Below, one piece after another: positions 1 to 9,344 of a DNA stretch of 64,000 nt. The DNA lies in NCBI RefSeq assembly GCF_012070565.1, contig NZ_JAAQRO010000002.1:1-64000 (forward strand). Direction: 5' to 3'. How positions within the stretch are numbered: position 1 is the stretch's first letter; each line of letters starts with the position of its first letter. The notes beneath the pieces were generated by a model. It ran no database searches and was not told the origin of the DNA. It saw only the letters and a program-made list of their open reading frames with translations. Origin of the DNA: Anaerosporobacter faecicola. GTDB taxonomy: Bacteria; Bacillota; Clostridia; Lachnospirales; Lachnospiraceae. Position numbers and translations under genes: made by a program.

Positions 1-2
1 CG

Positions 3-120
3 CTTACAAAAGTAGCATCTCACTTACAAAGTAGTGTAAAAGTAGCGTTTCGTTTACAAAAAATGATTCTTGATTATAAACATTGCATTTCGTCTTACAA
101 AGTAGCATCTCATTTTACAA
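3..120. repeat. Degenerate direct repeats, TTACAAAGTAGC type
   Basis: The core TTACAAAGTAGCATCTCA recurs near 5-22 (with one extra A) and again near 96-113, with weaker variants between them, such as TTTACAAAAAATG. No reading frame runs through the block. It may be a decayed tandem repeat upstream of the first gene. I see no coding or RNA signature in it. Confidence 0.5.
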
Positions 121-233
121 GTCACCATAAAGGGACGGAGAAAATGGATAATGTCAATTTGCACAATGCAAAGATCCATTATTATGGTAGTAACTTACAT
201 AAATAGTAGAAAAATATTACAAAGGAGTAAAGT

Positions 234-755
234 ATGGAATTCAAATTAAAAACAGAGCGACTGATTATTCAACCGTTTGATTATGAATATTTAGAGCAGT
301 ATTACAGAGAGTTTACAGATGAGATAACGAAATATCAATACCCAGATCGCTTTAACAATATTGAAGAGGCAAAAAATCTAGTTTCAGAATTTGTTGAAGA
401 AATGAAACAGGGAAATATGCTTGAGTTAGTAATATTGACATCTGATGGAGAGTTTCTTGGAAGTATGGAGGCCTTTGGTATTAGAGAAGAAACACCAGAA
501 GTAGGGTTGTGGTTAAAACAATCAATACATAAATTGGGATATGGTTATGAAGCCTTAAAGGCTTTAATAGACGACTTGAGTGCAAGAGAAACATATCGAT
601 ATTTTACATATGAAGCCGATGTAAGAAATGAGCAAAGTATACATTTAGTTGAAAAGTTTGCTCACGAGAAACTAGGCTGTGAAGAGATTGTTACGGAGTC
701 AGGTAAAAAACTTAAGTTACAAACGTATCATATTCTTCCATCTGCGATTAAATAG
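234..755 (+). CDS. GNAT family N-acetyltransferase
   Basis: A 173-residue protein of the RimJ/RimL-like GNAT class, which moves an acetyl group from acetyl-CoA to an amine. It opens with the typical LKTERLIIQPF strand. The central SDGEFLGSMEAFGI and EVGLWLKQSIHKLGYGYEALKAL segments form the acetyl-CoA-binding core, with a glycine-rich Q-x-x-G-x-G/A-like turn written as KLGYGYEA. VRNEQSIHLVEKF is the usual C-terminal helix. AAAGGAG sits 6 bases before ATG. It stands alone, with a repeat block upstream and a regulator downstream. The substrate cannot be told from sequence. Confidence 0.85.
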   Translation: MEFKLKTERLIIQPFDYEYLEQYYREFTDEITKYQYPDRFNNIEEAKNLVSEFVEEMKQGNMLELVILTSDGEFLGSMEAFGIREETPEVGLWLKQSIHKLGYGYEALKALIDDLSARETYRYFTYEADVRNEQSIHLVEKFAHEKLGCEEIVTESGKKLKLQTYHILPSAIK

Positions 756-843
756 TCTATTTGTTCAGATGTTTGAGGAATAGTCAAATGAACGTGTTTC
801 TAAGGACTTTTTTAGTGGTTGTGAAAAACTCAACTACCCATTG

Positions 844-873
844 TTAGACAGAACCAATATATTCCACTATACT
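844..873 (+). promoter_or_regulatory. Putative promoter of the XRE regulator gene
   Basis: TTAGAC and TATACT are separated by 18 bases. They lie 47 bases before the start of the helix-turn-helix regulator. The match to sigma-A consensus is moderate. Confidence 0.4.
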
Positions 874-919
874 ATTCATAGGAACAGTCGACAGTTCAAT
901 AAAGGAAAGGACTGAGTAT

Positions 920-1858
920 ATGAATCTTAGTATTTGTAGCAATATCTTAAAATATAGGAAGGAAAATGGGGTAACGCAAGCGGCGTTAGCAGAGTATTTG
1001 GGTGTATCACCGCAGGCTGTATCAAAATGGGAACAGGAATTATCCTTACCAGATGTTTATTTGATTCCTAAAATAGCATTGTTTTTTAATATCACAATTG
1101 ATACACTTTATGGTATGACAGATTTGGACACTAGCGATTTACTTGTTTCAAAGTATTCCATGAATCCTAATGATAAAACCTATAAAGAAGCGAAAGATTC
1201 TATCGAAATGCTTCTTGAAAGAAATTCCCAAAATGTAGATGCATTATCTTTTCTTTGCCGTCTTGAATTTCAAAGAGCACAGGAATTCTTACAGAAGAGT
1301 AAAGAAGTATGTGAAAAACTGAAAGTGTTAGTTGCTGGAAAAGAAGAAAGTTGGGAAACTAGAGCTACCATACAATTAATGCGAACGAATGCAATGTTAG
1401 GAAATTATGATTTCCTCGATGTATATACACAGAAGTTTGAAGACGAAAAAACGATTGATAATTTTAAATACCTAGTAATTGCCTCATCTCTTAATAATAG
1501 GAACCAATATGAAGCTGTTCTACATATGGCTAGTAGTTATATGGATACATTTGAAGAGAATGATCAGAAAAAAATATATCCAATTTTGATGGATTTGGCA
1601 TATTCGTTAGGGGATATCGATTATGTAAAAAAATGCTTTCTTGTTATAGTTGAAGGGGAAAATTCTGTATCACAAGTATTCAATGCTTGGTGGGTATTAT
1701 GGAAAACGTATTGTAAAATAGGGCAGATAAAAGAAGCGGAAGAGTGCAAAGAAGAGTTACTAAGGCAATTACCAAGTCAGAATTATAACGAATATACATA
1801 TGAACAAATGAAGTCACATCTCGAAGGACAAGGTGCGAAACCAAAGAATGTTCTTTGA
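920..1858 (+). CDS. XRE-type transcriptional regulator with C-terminal helical repeats
   Basis: This 312-residue cytoplasmic DNA-binding protein has an N-terminal HTH of the Cro/C1 class at about residues 8-62. The helices read TQAALAEYLGVSPQAVSKWE, followed by LPDVYLIPKIALFFNITIDTLYG, a very typical Firmicute arrangement. Residues 75-312 are helical and TPR-like, with repeated segments such as DALSFLCRLEF and EAEECKEELL, and probably sense a ligand or partner as in RRNPP-like or Rgg-like regulators. AAAGGAAAGG precedes ATG. Its target is not evident. A membrane protein gene follows about 290 bases downstream with its own promoter. Confidence 0.82.
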   Translation: MNLSICSNILKYRKENGVTQAALAEYLGVSPQAVSKWEQELSLPDVYLIPKIALFFNITIDTLYGMTDLDTSDLLVSKYSMNPNDKTYKEAKDSIEMLLERNSQNVDALSFLCRLEFQRAQEFLQKSKEVCEKLKVLVAGKEESWETRATIQLMRTNAMLGNYDFLDVYTQKFEDEKTIDNFKYLVIASSLNNRNQYEAVLHMASSYMDTFEENDQKKIYPILMDLAYSLGDIDYVKKCFLVIVEGENSVSQVFNAWWVLWKTYCKIGQIKEAEECKEELLRQLPSQNYNEYTYEQMKSHLEGQGAKPKNVL

Positions 1859-2000
1859 GTGATAATTTGACGATTAATAGATGGCAATGGTAGAAAAAGG
1901 GAAACTGGAAAGAAGCAGCGGATGCTATCGTTGAATTCGATGTTACGGTTGATTCATATATACGGAAGTTACAACATACGATTACATACGACACATAAGA

Positions 2001-2030
2001 TTGACGAGTCCCTTTGCAAGGATATATAAT
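2001..2030 (+). promoter_or_regulatory. Promoter ahead of the YcxB-like gene
   Basis: TTGACG and TATAAT are 18 bases apart, 120 bases before the YcxB-like gene. The rest of the 1859-2149 gap has no full gene. A startless frame at 1906-1998, beginning WKEAADAIVEFD and ending in TAA, reads like the tail of a lost gene that I do not recognise. Confidence 0.55.
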
Positions 2031-2149
2031 GATATGATACAAGGGGCAAAAAGGTCATTTCACGTTGTGCTTGCTAAAGTGAATATGACAGGTTGACCCG
2101 CCAAACATGAGCAAGTAGCACATTAGAGTGGATCGTGAGGAACTAAGCA

Positions 2150-2647
2150 ATGGAAGAAAAGGTCTTATATCAAAATAGTTATGAATTAACAAAAAAGAAA
2201 TACCTTAGTTGGGGAAGAGAGAATGCATTCACTGGAAAAAGACGTAATTTCGCAATCTTTTGGATTGGTATGGCAATAGTCTGTATGGGGTTATGGATTT
2301 TTACAAAAATACTAATTGATATTGTGTTAGCGCTGTTCTGTATATATCGAGCATGTCTGCATTGGAGAATGGTAACGAGTAGACAATATGATCTACTGGC
2401 AAATCAACATGGGAAAGTGAATTGGACAAGAGATGTATTATTCTATGAAGATCGAATTCAGATTACCGATGTGGAAGTATCCGTTCAATATAAGTATGAA
2501 GATGTGGTTGGAATAAAAGAATCAGAGAATTACATACGATTGCTTCTTCGTAACAGAATGATGATTCGGCTATATGAAGATGCTTTTGTTAATTCCAATT
2601 GGGAAGAATGTAAAGCATATATTCTTGGAAAAAGTCACATACAATAG
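2150..2647 (+). CDS. YcxB-like membrane protein
   Basis: This 165-residue protein has a short cytoplasmic N-terminus and two adjacent membrane helices at about 30-75 (FAIFWIGMAIVCMGLWIFT, then IDIVLALFCIYRACLHW). A soluble C-terminal beta-rich domain holds FYEDRIQITD and YKYEDVVGIKESENYIRLLLRN. This matches the YcxB-like family, whose function is unknown. The start is supported by a gaggaa element and by the preceding promoter. A perfect terminator follows, so it is monocistronic. Confidence 0.7.
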   Translation: MEEKVLYQNSYELTKKKYLSWGRENAFTGKRRNFAIFWIGMAIVCMGLWIFTKILIDIVLALFCIYRACLHWRMVTSRQYDLLANQHGKVNWTRDVLFYEDRIQITDVEVSVQYKYEDVVGIKESENYIRLLLRNRMMIRLYEDAFVNSNWEECKAYILGKSHIQ

Positions 2648-2708
2648 GAACGAAGTAGCGCATGAAAGCATCTTTGGAATATTTGGCAGATTATCAACCA
2701 TTTTATAG

Positions 2709-2753
2709 AGGTCTCGTAATTATAGTAGAAACCGTAATTACGAGACCTTTTTC
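2709..2753 (+). terminator. Rho-independent terminator
   Basis: A perfect 14-bp stem (AGGTCTCGTAATTA at 2709-2722 with its complement at 2735-2748) and a 12-base loop are followed by a T run. It ends the YcxB-like gene. Confidence 0.9.
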
Positions 2754-2802
2754 TTGACGAAAAACCCTGCAAGGAATACTATGGATAAGAGGTGAAACAT
2801 AT

Positions 2803-3321
2803 ATGAAAACACTAGAAACAGAACATTTAATTTTAAGGAATTTTAAAGATGAGGATGCGAAGGATTGCTTTGCATTTTTATCCGATAAAGATACGTGTTA
2901 TCTTGATGGCGGTTATGAACCATTTGATTCTATGGATGAAGAATATGACTTGTTAATGAAAAAGTTCAAAGAACAAGAGGAACGATTGATGATCGTATTG
3001 AAAAATCAGAATATTGTAATTGGAACCATCCATTTAATGAAAGACACAAGGAGAATGGTTAAAACAACAGAAATCGGTTATGTGATAAGCCCAAATTATC
3101 GAAGACAAGGGTATGCAACGGAGGCAATTCGCGAAGTGATTCGTTATGAGTTTGAGGAAGATAATGTAAAAATGCTTGTAGCGGGTGTTATTGAAGATAA
3201 TGCAGCTTCTCTAGGATTACTAAAGAAATTAGGATTTATTAGGGAAGGCGAGATACATAATGGATTTTATTATCCACCAGTTGGGGTGGTTTCATTAGAA
3301 AGTTTCTATCTTGAAAGATAG
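2803..3321 (+). CDS. GNAT family N-acetyltransferase
   Basis: A 172-residue RimJ/RimL-type acetyltransferase. It starts METEHLILRNF-like (KTLETEHLILRNF) and keeps the acetyl-CoA loop in EIGYVISPNYRRQGYATEAIREVI (R-R-Q-G-Y-A, about residues 99-105). The C-terminal DNAASLGLLKKLGFIREGE motif, where Asn and the following helix contact the thioester, is also intact. AGAGGTG lies upstream of ATG. It is separated from the nucleotidyltransferase gene by about 70 bases and may be cotranscribed with it. The acceptor substrate is unknown. Confidence 0.87.
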   Translation: MKTLETEHLILRNFKDEDAKDCFAFLSDKDTCYLDGGYEPFDSMDEEYDLLMKKFKEQEERLMIVLKNQNIVIGTIHLMKDTRRMVKTTEIGYVISPNYRRQGYATEAIREVIRYEFEEDNVKMLVAGVIEDNAASLGLLKKLGFIREGEIHNGFYYPPVGVVSLESFYLER

Positions 3322-3393
3322 GGCTGAATAAGAAAAGAACGAGCAACCAGATGAGAGAAGAGCAATGAAATAATGAAGTTAGGGGGAGATGAA

Positions 3394-4038
3394 ATGAATC
3401 AGTTAGTACAAGAGGTAGTCGAATTATTAGAAGAACAAGAATTTGAATATGCAGTATGTGGAGGGCAGGCAATCGATCTATTCCTTGGATATGAATCCAG
3501 AAAGCATGGGGATATTGATATCCTAGCATATTGGAAGGATCGTAACAACATAATCACCTATATGAATTCCAGAGGGTTTCAAGTATATGAGATGTTAGGC
3601 GGTGGATATGCACATAAGATTACGGATATTAAGGAACAGTATCTAGTGAAGCGAAATATCTTCTGCTGTACGGACGATTGCGAATTGGTACATCTTATGC
3701 CAACAGAGAAAAAGGATATCTATGGAATCGAATTCGATCATGTGGGAGAGACAAAACTGAATTTTGTAGAATTCTTATTTAACGACAAGGAGGAGGGAAA
3801 TTTCCTCTATGCGCGGAATAAGGAGATAAAACGAGAGTTAGGAAAGGCAATTCTTTGGGATAAGAAAGTTCCCTATCTTGCACCAGAGATGCTCTTGCTC
3901 TATAAATCCACTGACCCAAATCGGGAAGGGTATCAACAGGATTATGATTTGGCATATGGGAAGATGGATCAGGAGCAGAAAGCATGGCTTAACAATGCAC
4001 TGACAATTCTTTATCCACAAGGACATATTTGGTTATAA
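3394..4038 (+). CDS. Nucleotidyltransferase, aminoglycoside-2''-adenylyltransferase-like
   Basis: The protein has 214 residues from ATG 3394. That start is preferred over an in-frame ATG at 3373 because AGGGGGAG lies 5 bases before it. The motif VCGGQAIDLFLG, followed by KHGDIDILAYW, gives the G-G and D-x-D metal site of the pol-beta-like fold seen in ANT(2'')-type and related plasmid or chromosomal nucleotidyltransferases. Downstream parts (HLMPTEKKDIYGIEFDHVG; LLLYKSTDP) match that family's C-terminal half. It could modify an aminoglycoside or another small molecule; resistance is unproven. Confidence 0.65.
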   Translation: MNQLVQEVVELLEEQEFEYAVCGGQAIDLFLGYESRKHGDIDILAYWKDRNNIITYMNSRGFQVYEMLGGGYAHKITDIKEQYLVKRNIFCCTDDCELVHLMPTEKKDIYGIEFDHVGETKLNFVEFLFNDKEEGNFLYARNKEIKRELGKAILWDKKVPYLAPEMLLLYKSTDPNREGYQQDYDLAYGKMDQEQKAWLNNALTILYPQGHIWL

Positions 4039-4125
4039 ATTATTTATATGACTTAAAATTCATTTTATAGAGATGTAAAATGAGAGATATGAATGAATAA
4101 ATAGAAAAAGTAGCCGTAGAAGATT

Positions 4126-4251
4126 ATGCAAGTTGGAATAGGTCGTATTTACTTGTATATACATGCAGAGAATTCAGTAGCAGAACATTCATATGAGAAA
4201 TTGGGTATACGACTTTGTGTACGGAATCTTATGGAGTGTTTCGTAGAATAA
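4126..4251 (+). pseudogene. Remnant of a GNAT acetyltransferase (C-terminal end)
   Basis: The 41-codon frame contains IYLYIHAENSVAEHSYEKLG, which is the C-terminal acetyl-CoA-facing segment of a GNAT protein (asparagine, helix, YEKLGF-like end), then a TAA. No N-terminal acetyltransferase sequence precedes it in any frame. It is a decayed copy between the nucleotidyltransferase and the response regulator. Confidence 0.7.
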
Positions 4252-4276
4252 ACAAAAGGGTAAAGGGTACATAGTC

Positions 4277-4963
4277 ATGGATAGAATACTAGTTGCAGAT
4301 GATAATACGGAAATTACGGATCTGATTGAAAATATATTAGAAAAAGAAGGATATGAGATCATCAAAACATATTCAGGGTTGGAAGCCGTAGATGCATTTG
4401 ACCATACGATTTCTCTGGTTATCTTAGATGTTATGATGCCAGAGATGGATGGGTTTGAAGTGTGCCAGAAGATTCGGCAGAAGAGCCAGGTTCCTATCTT
4501 GTTTTTAAGTGCCAAGGGGACGGATATTGATAAGGTTGTGGGCTTGTCTGCTGGTGGAGATGACTATATGGTTAAGCCATTTAGTGCCATTGAATTGGTT
4601 GCTAGAGTACGTGCACTGATTCGGAGGTACCATTATGCAGCAAAGACGCCGCAGAGTGGGAATGTCATTACGGTTAATGAGGTACTTACGGTTGATCTTG
4701 ATGCAAGAAAAGTTACCAAATACGGGGAAGAGATTACTCTAACAAGAACAGAGTTTGGTATCTTAGAATTGTTAGCAAAGAACAAAGGAAAAGTATTTAG
4801 CACAGAGATGATCTTTAAAAGCGTATGGCAGGAGAAATACTACGAAGGCAATAATACAGTGATGGTGCATCTGGCAAGGCTACGGGAGAAGATAGAGGAC
4901 AACCCGAAAAAGGCGCAGATTATAAAGAATGTATGGGGTGTTGGCTATAAGATTGAAGAGTAA
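4277..4963 (+). CDS. OmpR/PhoB-family response regulator
   Basis: A 228-residue DNA-binding response regulator. The receiver domain (1-115) has the acidic pair D8-D9, phospho-acceptor D51 in LVILDVMMPEMDG, S78 in place of the usual Thr, and K100 in MVKPF. The winged-helix effector (about 128-228) has LTRTEFGILELLAKNKGKVFS and the terminal KNVWGVGYKIEE. The histidine kinase starts 12 bases after its stop, so the two are cotranscribed. By analogy with BceRS-type modules it probably activates the FtsX-type ABC exporter that follows the kinase, through a palindrome in that gene's upstream region. Confidence 0.93.
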   Translation: MDRILVADDNTEITDLIENILEKEGYEIIKTYSGLEAVDAFDHTISLVILDVMMPEMDGFEVCQKIRQKSQVPILFLSAKGTDIDKVVGLSAGGDDYMVKPFSAIELVARVRALIRRYHYAAKTPQSGNVITVNEVLTVDLDARKVTKYGEEITLTRTEFGILELLAKNKGKVFSTEMIFKSVWQEKYYEGNNTVMVHLARLREKIEDNPKKAQIIKNVWGVGYKIEE

Positions 4964-4975
4964 GAGGAGGCAAGA

Positions 4976-6028
4976 ATGAAACATAAATTACAGCTGAAAT
5001 TCATCTTTTTCATGTTCTTAAGTGTGTTCCTTGGAATCTTTCTTTTGTCTATAAGTGAAGCGATCTATAGCTATCATTATAATTTAACGGCAGAGAAGAC
5101 ACAGGAAATTTTAGAAACAGGTGGAAGCGGAGTTGCATTTGTTATCGGGTTCCTTGTTGTCGTTGTACTTATCTTTCTGTTTTTGTCGAGAAATACGATT
5201 AAGCGGATTGAACGGTTAAACAACAGCATAAAGCAGATTTCAAAAGGAAACAGGAAGAATATTGTTCAGGATACCCACAAAGATGAACTGGGCGAACTGT
5301 CAAAAAGTATCTGTGAAATGGCAAGGTTGTTAGAGCAGTCCTTGGAGGACGAACGAGCAATGGTATGTAATATCGCCCATGATCTGCGTACACCGGTAAC
5401 ATCCATTCAGGGATATGCCCAACTTCTTAAGCAGAGTGAGGAGTTATCCTTACAAAATCAGGAACATGTAGCAATTATTCAAAGAAAGTCCGAGCATTTA
5501 TCCAGACAGATTGAGGAATTATTGGAGTATTCGATTCTACAATTTGAAGAAAAAGAATACACCTTTGAGTCTTTATCCCTTAGTAGTTTGGTTGAACAAA
5601 TCTTTATTGATTTTATACCACAGCTAGATGAACGGGACATGACCTTTGAATTGGTTGGGAATGATAAGCCTCATATGTTTCTATGCAACCAAAATCTGAT
5701 GATTCGGTTGTTGGAGAATCTGTTAAATAATGCGTTACGGTATGGGAAGAAAGGAAAGAAGATCGAAGCGTATTTGTCGGAGAATGAGACGTGGATTACA
5801 CTGGAAATCGCAAATTATGGAAGTGTCTTATCCCCTTCCCAGGCGGAACATATCTTCCAACCCTTTTATCAAGGAGAGGATGCGAAAGAGTATGTAACCC
5901 AAAGTAAGGGATTAGGTCTTGCAATTGTGTCAAAGATTGTTACTATTCATCATGGAACGATCGAGGTGCAGTGCCAAGAGGAAAGAAAACGAACCGCCTT
6001 TGTTTTGACATTTCCTAAAATGTTATAA
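4976..6028 (+). CDS. Sensor histidine kinase
   Basis: This 350-residue membrane kinase has membrane helices at about 8-28 and 53-70, separated by a loop of only some 25 residues. There is therefore no real extracellular sensor, and it may sense within the membrane or through the neighbouring transporter. A HAMP-like linker (71-120) leads to the HisKA helix with H135 in NIAHDLRTPVTSIQGY. The ATPase domain has LLENLLNNALRYG (N box) and KGLGLAIVSKIV (G box). GAGGAGG precedes ATG. Its partner is the regulator immediately upstream. Confidence 0.93.
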   Translation: MKHKLQLKFIFFMFLSVFLGIFLLSISEAIYSYHYNLTAEKTQEILETGGSGVAFVIGFLVVVVLIFLFLSRNTIKRIERLNNSIKQISKGNRKNIVQDTHKDELGELSKSICEMARLLEQSLEDERAMVCNIAHDLRTPVTSIQGYAQLLKQSEELSLQNQEHVAIIQRKSEHLSRQIEELLEYSILQFEEKEYTFESLSLSSLVEQIFIDFIPQLDERDMTFELVGNDKPHMFLCNQNLMIRLLENLLNNALRYGKKGKKIEAYLSENETWITLEIANYGSVLSPSQAEHIFQPFYQGEDAKEYVTQSKGLGLAIVSKIVTIHHGTIEVQCQEERKRTAFVLTFPKML

Positions 6029-6141
6029 TTACGTATTCGGCTGGGAAACGCTTTTCCTAAAATGCATGCTCCAATTTGCACCAATAGTAATGTTATGGTT
6101 GTCCTAAACAGAGGACGATACGATATAAGTAGATTTGTTAT

Positions 6142-6172
6142 AAAGTTGTAAGTTTTTCTTACAACTTTTTTT
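6142..6172 (+). promoter_or_regulatory. Palindrome upstream of ABC permease: operator or terminator
   Basis: AAAGTTGTAAG, TTTTT and CTTACAACTTT form a perfect 11-bp dyad that runs into a T stretch. It could terminate the kinase transcript. It also lies just before a TATCATAAT -10-like element (6185-6193) with no proper -35 box, which is where an activating response regulator would bind in BceR-type systems. Confidence 0.6.
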
Positions 6173-6214
6173 ACGTTTAGCAAGTATCATAATGGCATAA
6201 GGAGGGAGCACATT

Positions 6215-8560
6215 ATGTTTACAAAGCAATTTAAAAAAAATAAAGTGATTCATATAACATTACTATTATTCATGATTTTATCAGCATTCTTAATGACCAT
6301 TGGTTCCTTTGTTATCTTACAGACAACGAGTTCCATGGAGCAAATCTTCTCCGTTGCGAAACCACCACATTTTTTACAGATGCATACGGGAGAGATTGAC
6401 CAGAATAAGATTCAGGCATTTGCAAACCGTGTTGATTATGTGAAGGCAGTGGAAACAATAGAGATGGTCAATATTGATGGGGCAAATATCTGGTATGAAA
6501 AGAAGGGGGAAGAGGCCGTTTCTTTGTCAGAGAGTATGTTAGACAATGGATTTGTAAAACAGACGGAATCCTTTGATTATCTGCTAGACCTGGACAATAC
6601 GATTATTAAGCAGGAAGCAGGAGCAATCGGAGTTCCCATCTACTATATGGAAGAATACCATATGGCAATCGGAGATTCTATTACGATTACCAAAGGAGAT
6701 TTTACAAGAACATTTATCATTAAAAACTTTGTACGGGATAGCCAAATGGCTTCTTCGATGGCATCTTCGGTACGTTTCCTATTAAGCGACCAGGATTTTG
6801 AAGAGATTAGAGAGAACATGGGAGAAGTGGAATATCTCATTGAATTCCGTTTAACCGATAGTAGCAAAGCAAGTGCCGTTCAAAAGTTATATGAGTCTTC
6901 GGATATGCCAGTGAATGGGCAGGGAATTACGTATGTGATGATCAAGTTAGTCAATTCATTAGCCAGTGGATTGCTTGCAGGAGCCATGATCATCATTAGT
7001 ATCATCTTAATCTTGATTGCAGCATTCAACCTACGGTTTACCATATTGGCAGTACTAGAGGAGGAAATCCGTGAGATTGGTGCCATGAAGGCAATCGGAA
7101 TCAGCAATAAGGATATTAACAGCATGTATCGGAAGAAATACCGTATGTTAGCTGCGATTGGTTGTGGGATTGGCTATATGATCGGTCTTTTCGCAAACAA
7201 AGGGTTTACAAAGAGTATACGAATGATGTTAGGAGAACGGGATCTGGGCGTAAATGCAATCTTGATTTCCATGGTTTCCGTTCTATTTGTCTATTGGTTT
7301 ATGATGCACCTTTGTAAGAAAATCTTAAAGCGAATCAATACCATTACGGTGGTACAGGCGCTTGTTTATGGAGAAACAGGAAGTAAGAAAAAGAAAACAT
7401 CGAGACGCAGATATGCAATGGAGAAACATTGCAAGAGCCATGTAAATGCATATCTTAGCATCAAGAATCTGTTAGAAAAGAGGAAAGCATGGTTGTTGAT
7501 CGTTGTCGTATTCTTCTTAGCAACCAATGTAATGCTGGTACCGATGAATCTGATCCATACCGTTTCCGATGTTCGTTTTGCGAATAATATGGGAAATGCC
7601 AATTGTGATCTGTGGATGGAGTTACAGACAAAAGATCACATAGAAGAAAACTGTGAGCAACTGGTAGGAACATTAGAACAGGATGCAAACATTCAAAATT
7701 ACAGTGTATTCTCCACGAACAAATATGAAACCATCGGAGAAGACGGTAAGGAAACAATTCAAGTACAGTGGGGAGAGTATTCGGATTTCCCGATTAAGTG
7801 TATGAAAGGAACCACTCCAAAGCAGGATGGTGAAATCGCGCTATCGTATCTCAATCAAGAAAAATTGGGAAAGACAGTAGGGGATGTGCTATTGATTACC
7901 ATTGATGGCAAACAGGAAGAATACAAAGTTACTGGCATCTATCAGGATATGACCAGTGGAGGTTACACGGCGAAAGCATTTGGTACGTTAAAAGGGAATA
8001 TGGTTCAAAACTATACCATCTATGCCAATTGCGAGAAGGGAACGACGGCGCAAGAAGTTGCAAAACAGTACAGCCAGAAGTTTTCCTTCATGAAAGTGTT
8101 GCCGATGGAGAAAATGACGACACAGACATTTGGAAGCATTCTTGCTTCTTTTGATAAAGCAGCATATGTATCCATAGTCGTGGCATTATGTATTGGTGCT
8201 TTGATCACGGTTTTATTCTTAAAGTTACAAAGTGCCAAAGAATATGCGGAAATGGCGACGTTACGAGTTTTAGGTTTTTCCTTACAGGATATTAGAAAGC
8301 AATATTTGATCAAAGGTTTACTCGCTTCTCTTATTGGAATAGGTCTTGGTATCCTATGGTGTAATACAGGATGCGAATATTTGGTCAGTGGCATATTATC
8401 CATTGCAGATGTGGGACTTGCGGAGTTTGAATTCATCGTAAATCCAATCTATAATTTTGTAATCTGTCCAGTGATCCTGCTTGTTGTTGCATTAGGGGTG
8501 ACAGATTGTTGCGCAAGAGAAGGAAAGAAATACGAAGTAATCAAGATGTTACAGGAGTAA
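6215..8560 (+). CDS. FtsX-type ABC transporter permease
   Basis: This 781-residue permease has two MacB/FtsX repeats. An N-terminal helix (14-36) leads to an extracellular segment, then three helices near 246-365 with the cytoplasmic coupling signature EIREIGAMKAIGIS. A second half starts at the helix around 425-447 (WLLIVVVFFLATNVMLVP) and ends with three helices, with EMATLRVLGFSLQDI as the second coupling site. It pairs with the ATPase 15 bases downstream. Such transporters handle peptides or lipoproteins and often give resistance to membrane-active antibiotics. It follows a two-component system, which suggests stress-induced export or flux sensing. Confidence 0.88.
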   Translation: MFTKQFKKNKVIHITLLLFMILSAFLMTIGSFVILQTTSSMEQIFSVAKPPHFLQMHTGEIDQNKIQAFANRVDYVKAVETIEMVNIDGANIWYEKKGEEAVSLSESMLDNGFVKQTESFDYLLDLDNTIIKQEAGAIGVPIYYMEEYHMAIGDSITITKGDFTRTFIIKNFVRDSQMASSMASSVRFLLSDQDFEEIRENMGEVEYLIEFRLTDSSKASAVQKLYESSDMPVNGQGITYVMIKLVNSLASGLLAGAMIIISIILILIAAFNLRFTILAVLEEEIREIGAMKAIGISNKDINSMYRKKYRMLAAIGCGIGYMIGLFANKGFTKSIRMMLGERDLGVNAILISMVSVLFVYWFMMHLCKKILKRINTITVVQALVYGETGSKKKKTSRRRYAMEKHCKSHVNAYLSIKNLLEKRKAWLLIVVVFFLATNVMLVPMNLIHTVSDVRFANNMGNANCDLWMELQTKDHIEENCEQLVGTLEQDANIQNYSVFSTNKYETIGEDGKETIQVQWGEYSDFPIKCMKGTTPKQDGEIALSYLNQEKLGKTVGDVLLITIDGKQEEYKVTGIYQDMTSGGYTAKAFGTLKGNMVQNYTIYANCEKGTTAQEVAKQYSQKFSFMKVLPMEKMTTQTFGSILASFDKAAYVSIVVALCIGALITVLFLKLQSAKEYAEMATLRVLGFSLQDIRKQYLIKGLLASLIGIGLGILWCNTGCEYLVSGILSIADVGLAEFEFIVNPIYNFVICPVILLVVALGVTDCCAREGKKYEVIKMLQE

Positions 8561-8575
8561 AGAGGAGGAAGAAAC

Positions 8576-9331
8576 GTGAGCAAAATCTTAGAAGCAAAGC
8601 AAATCTATAAGGAATTCGGTCAGGAGAATAAAGTTACGGTACTAAAAGGCATTGACATGGAAGTTGAACAAGGCGAGTATGTAGTAATTATGGGGCAATC
8701 AGGGTCGGGAAAATCGACTTTACTCTATAATATTAGTGGAATGGATAAGATGACATCAGGAAAAGTGATTTTCGATGGAGAGGATATCTCTGCTCTTGAT
8801 GATGAGAAGATGAGCCAGTTGCGGTTAAGAAAGATGGGATTTATATTTCAACATTCCTATCTTTTGAAGAATATGTCCTTAAAGGATAACATCATGCTTC
8901 CTGCGATGAAAGCAAAGAAATGCAACAAAGGAGAGATACGTGAGAAAGTGGATACTTTGATGAAAGATTTGCACATTGATGAGGTAGCGGATCATGAAAT
9001 CAACCAGGTATCAGGAGGGCAGATGCAGCGTACAGCCATTGGTCGTGCACTGATTAATGAACCGAAGATCTTATATGGAGATGAGCCAACAGGAGCGTTG
9101 AATGCTTCCACAACAAAAGAAGTAATGGACATCCTGAATTCTATCAATCAAAAAGGAATGACGATTGTTCTAGTTACCCATGATGCCAAGGTAGCAGCGA
9201 GAGCAGATCGAATCATTTACTTACAAGATGGGGAGATTGTGTCTAGTCAACATTTGGGAAAGTATCGTAAAGAAGAGGAGAAAAACAGAGAGGATATGAC
9301 CAGTGCGTGGTTACAAAAGCTTGGTTTTTAA
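8576..9331 (+). CDS. ABC transporter ATP-binding protein (LolD/MacB class)
   Basis: A 251-residue ATPase from a GTG start, with GAGGAGG upstream. Walker A is GQSGSGKST (residues 40-48), the Q loop is GFIFQHSYLLKNMS, the signature is VSGGQMQRTAIGRAL, Walker B is ILYGDEPTGALN, and the switch His is in VLVTHDAKVA. The short LRLRKMGFIFQ spacing is typical of MacB/LolD-type ATPases that drive FtsX permeases. It powers the preceding permease, and its operon ends at the hairpin at 9393-9427. Confidence 0.93.
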   Translation: MSKILEAKQIYKEFGQENKVTVLKGIDMEVEQGEYVVIMGQSGSGKSTLLYNISGMDKMTSGKVIFDGEDISALDDEKMSQLRLRKMGFIFQHSYLLKNMSLKDNIMLPAMKAKKCNKGEIREKVDTLMKDLHIDEVADHEINQVSGGQMQRTAIGRALINEPKILYGDEPTGALNASTTKEVMDILNSINQKGMTIVLVTHDAKVAARADRIIYLQDGEIVSSQHLGKYRKEEEKNREDMTSAWLQKLGF

Positions 9332-9344
9332 TACATCGTCCTAG

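Noticed and set aside
1680-2042. Minus-strand frame opposite the XRE gene
   Set aside because: It is antisense to a well-supported gene, without ribosome site or recognisable domain.
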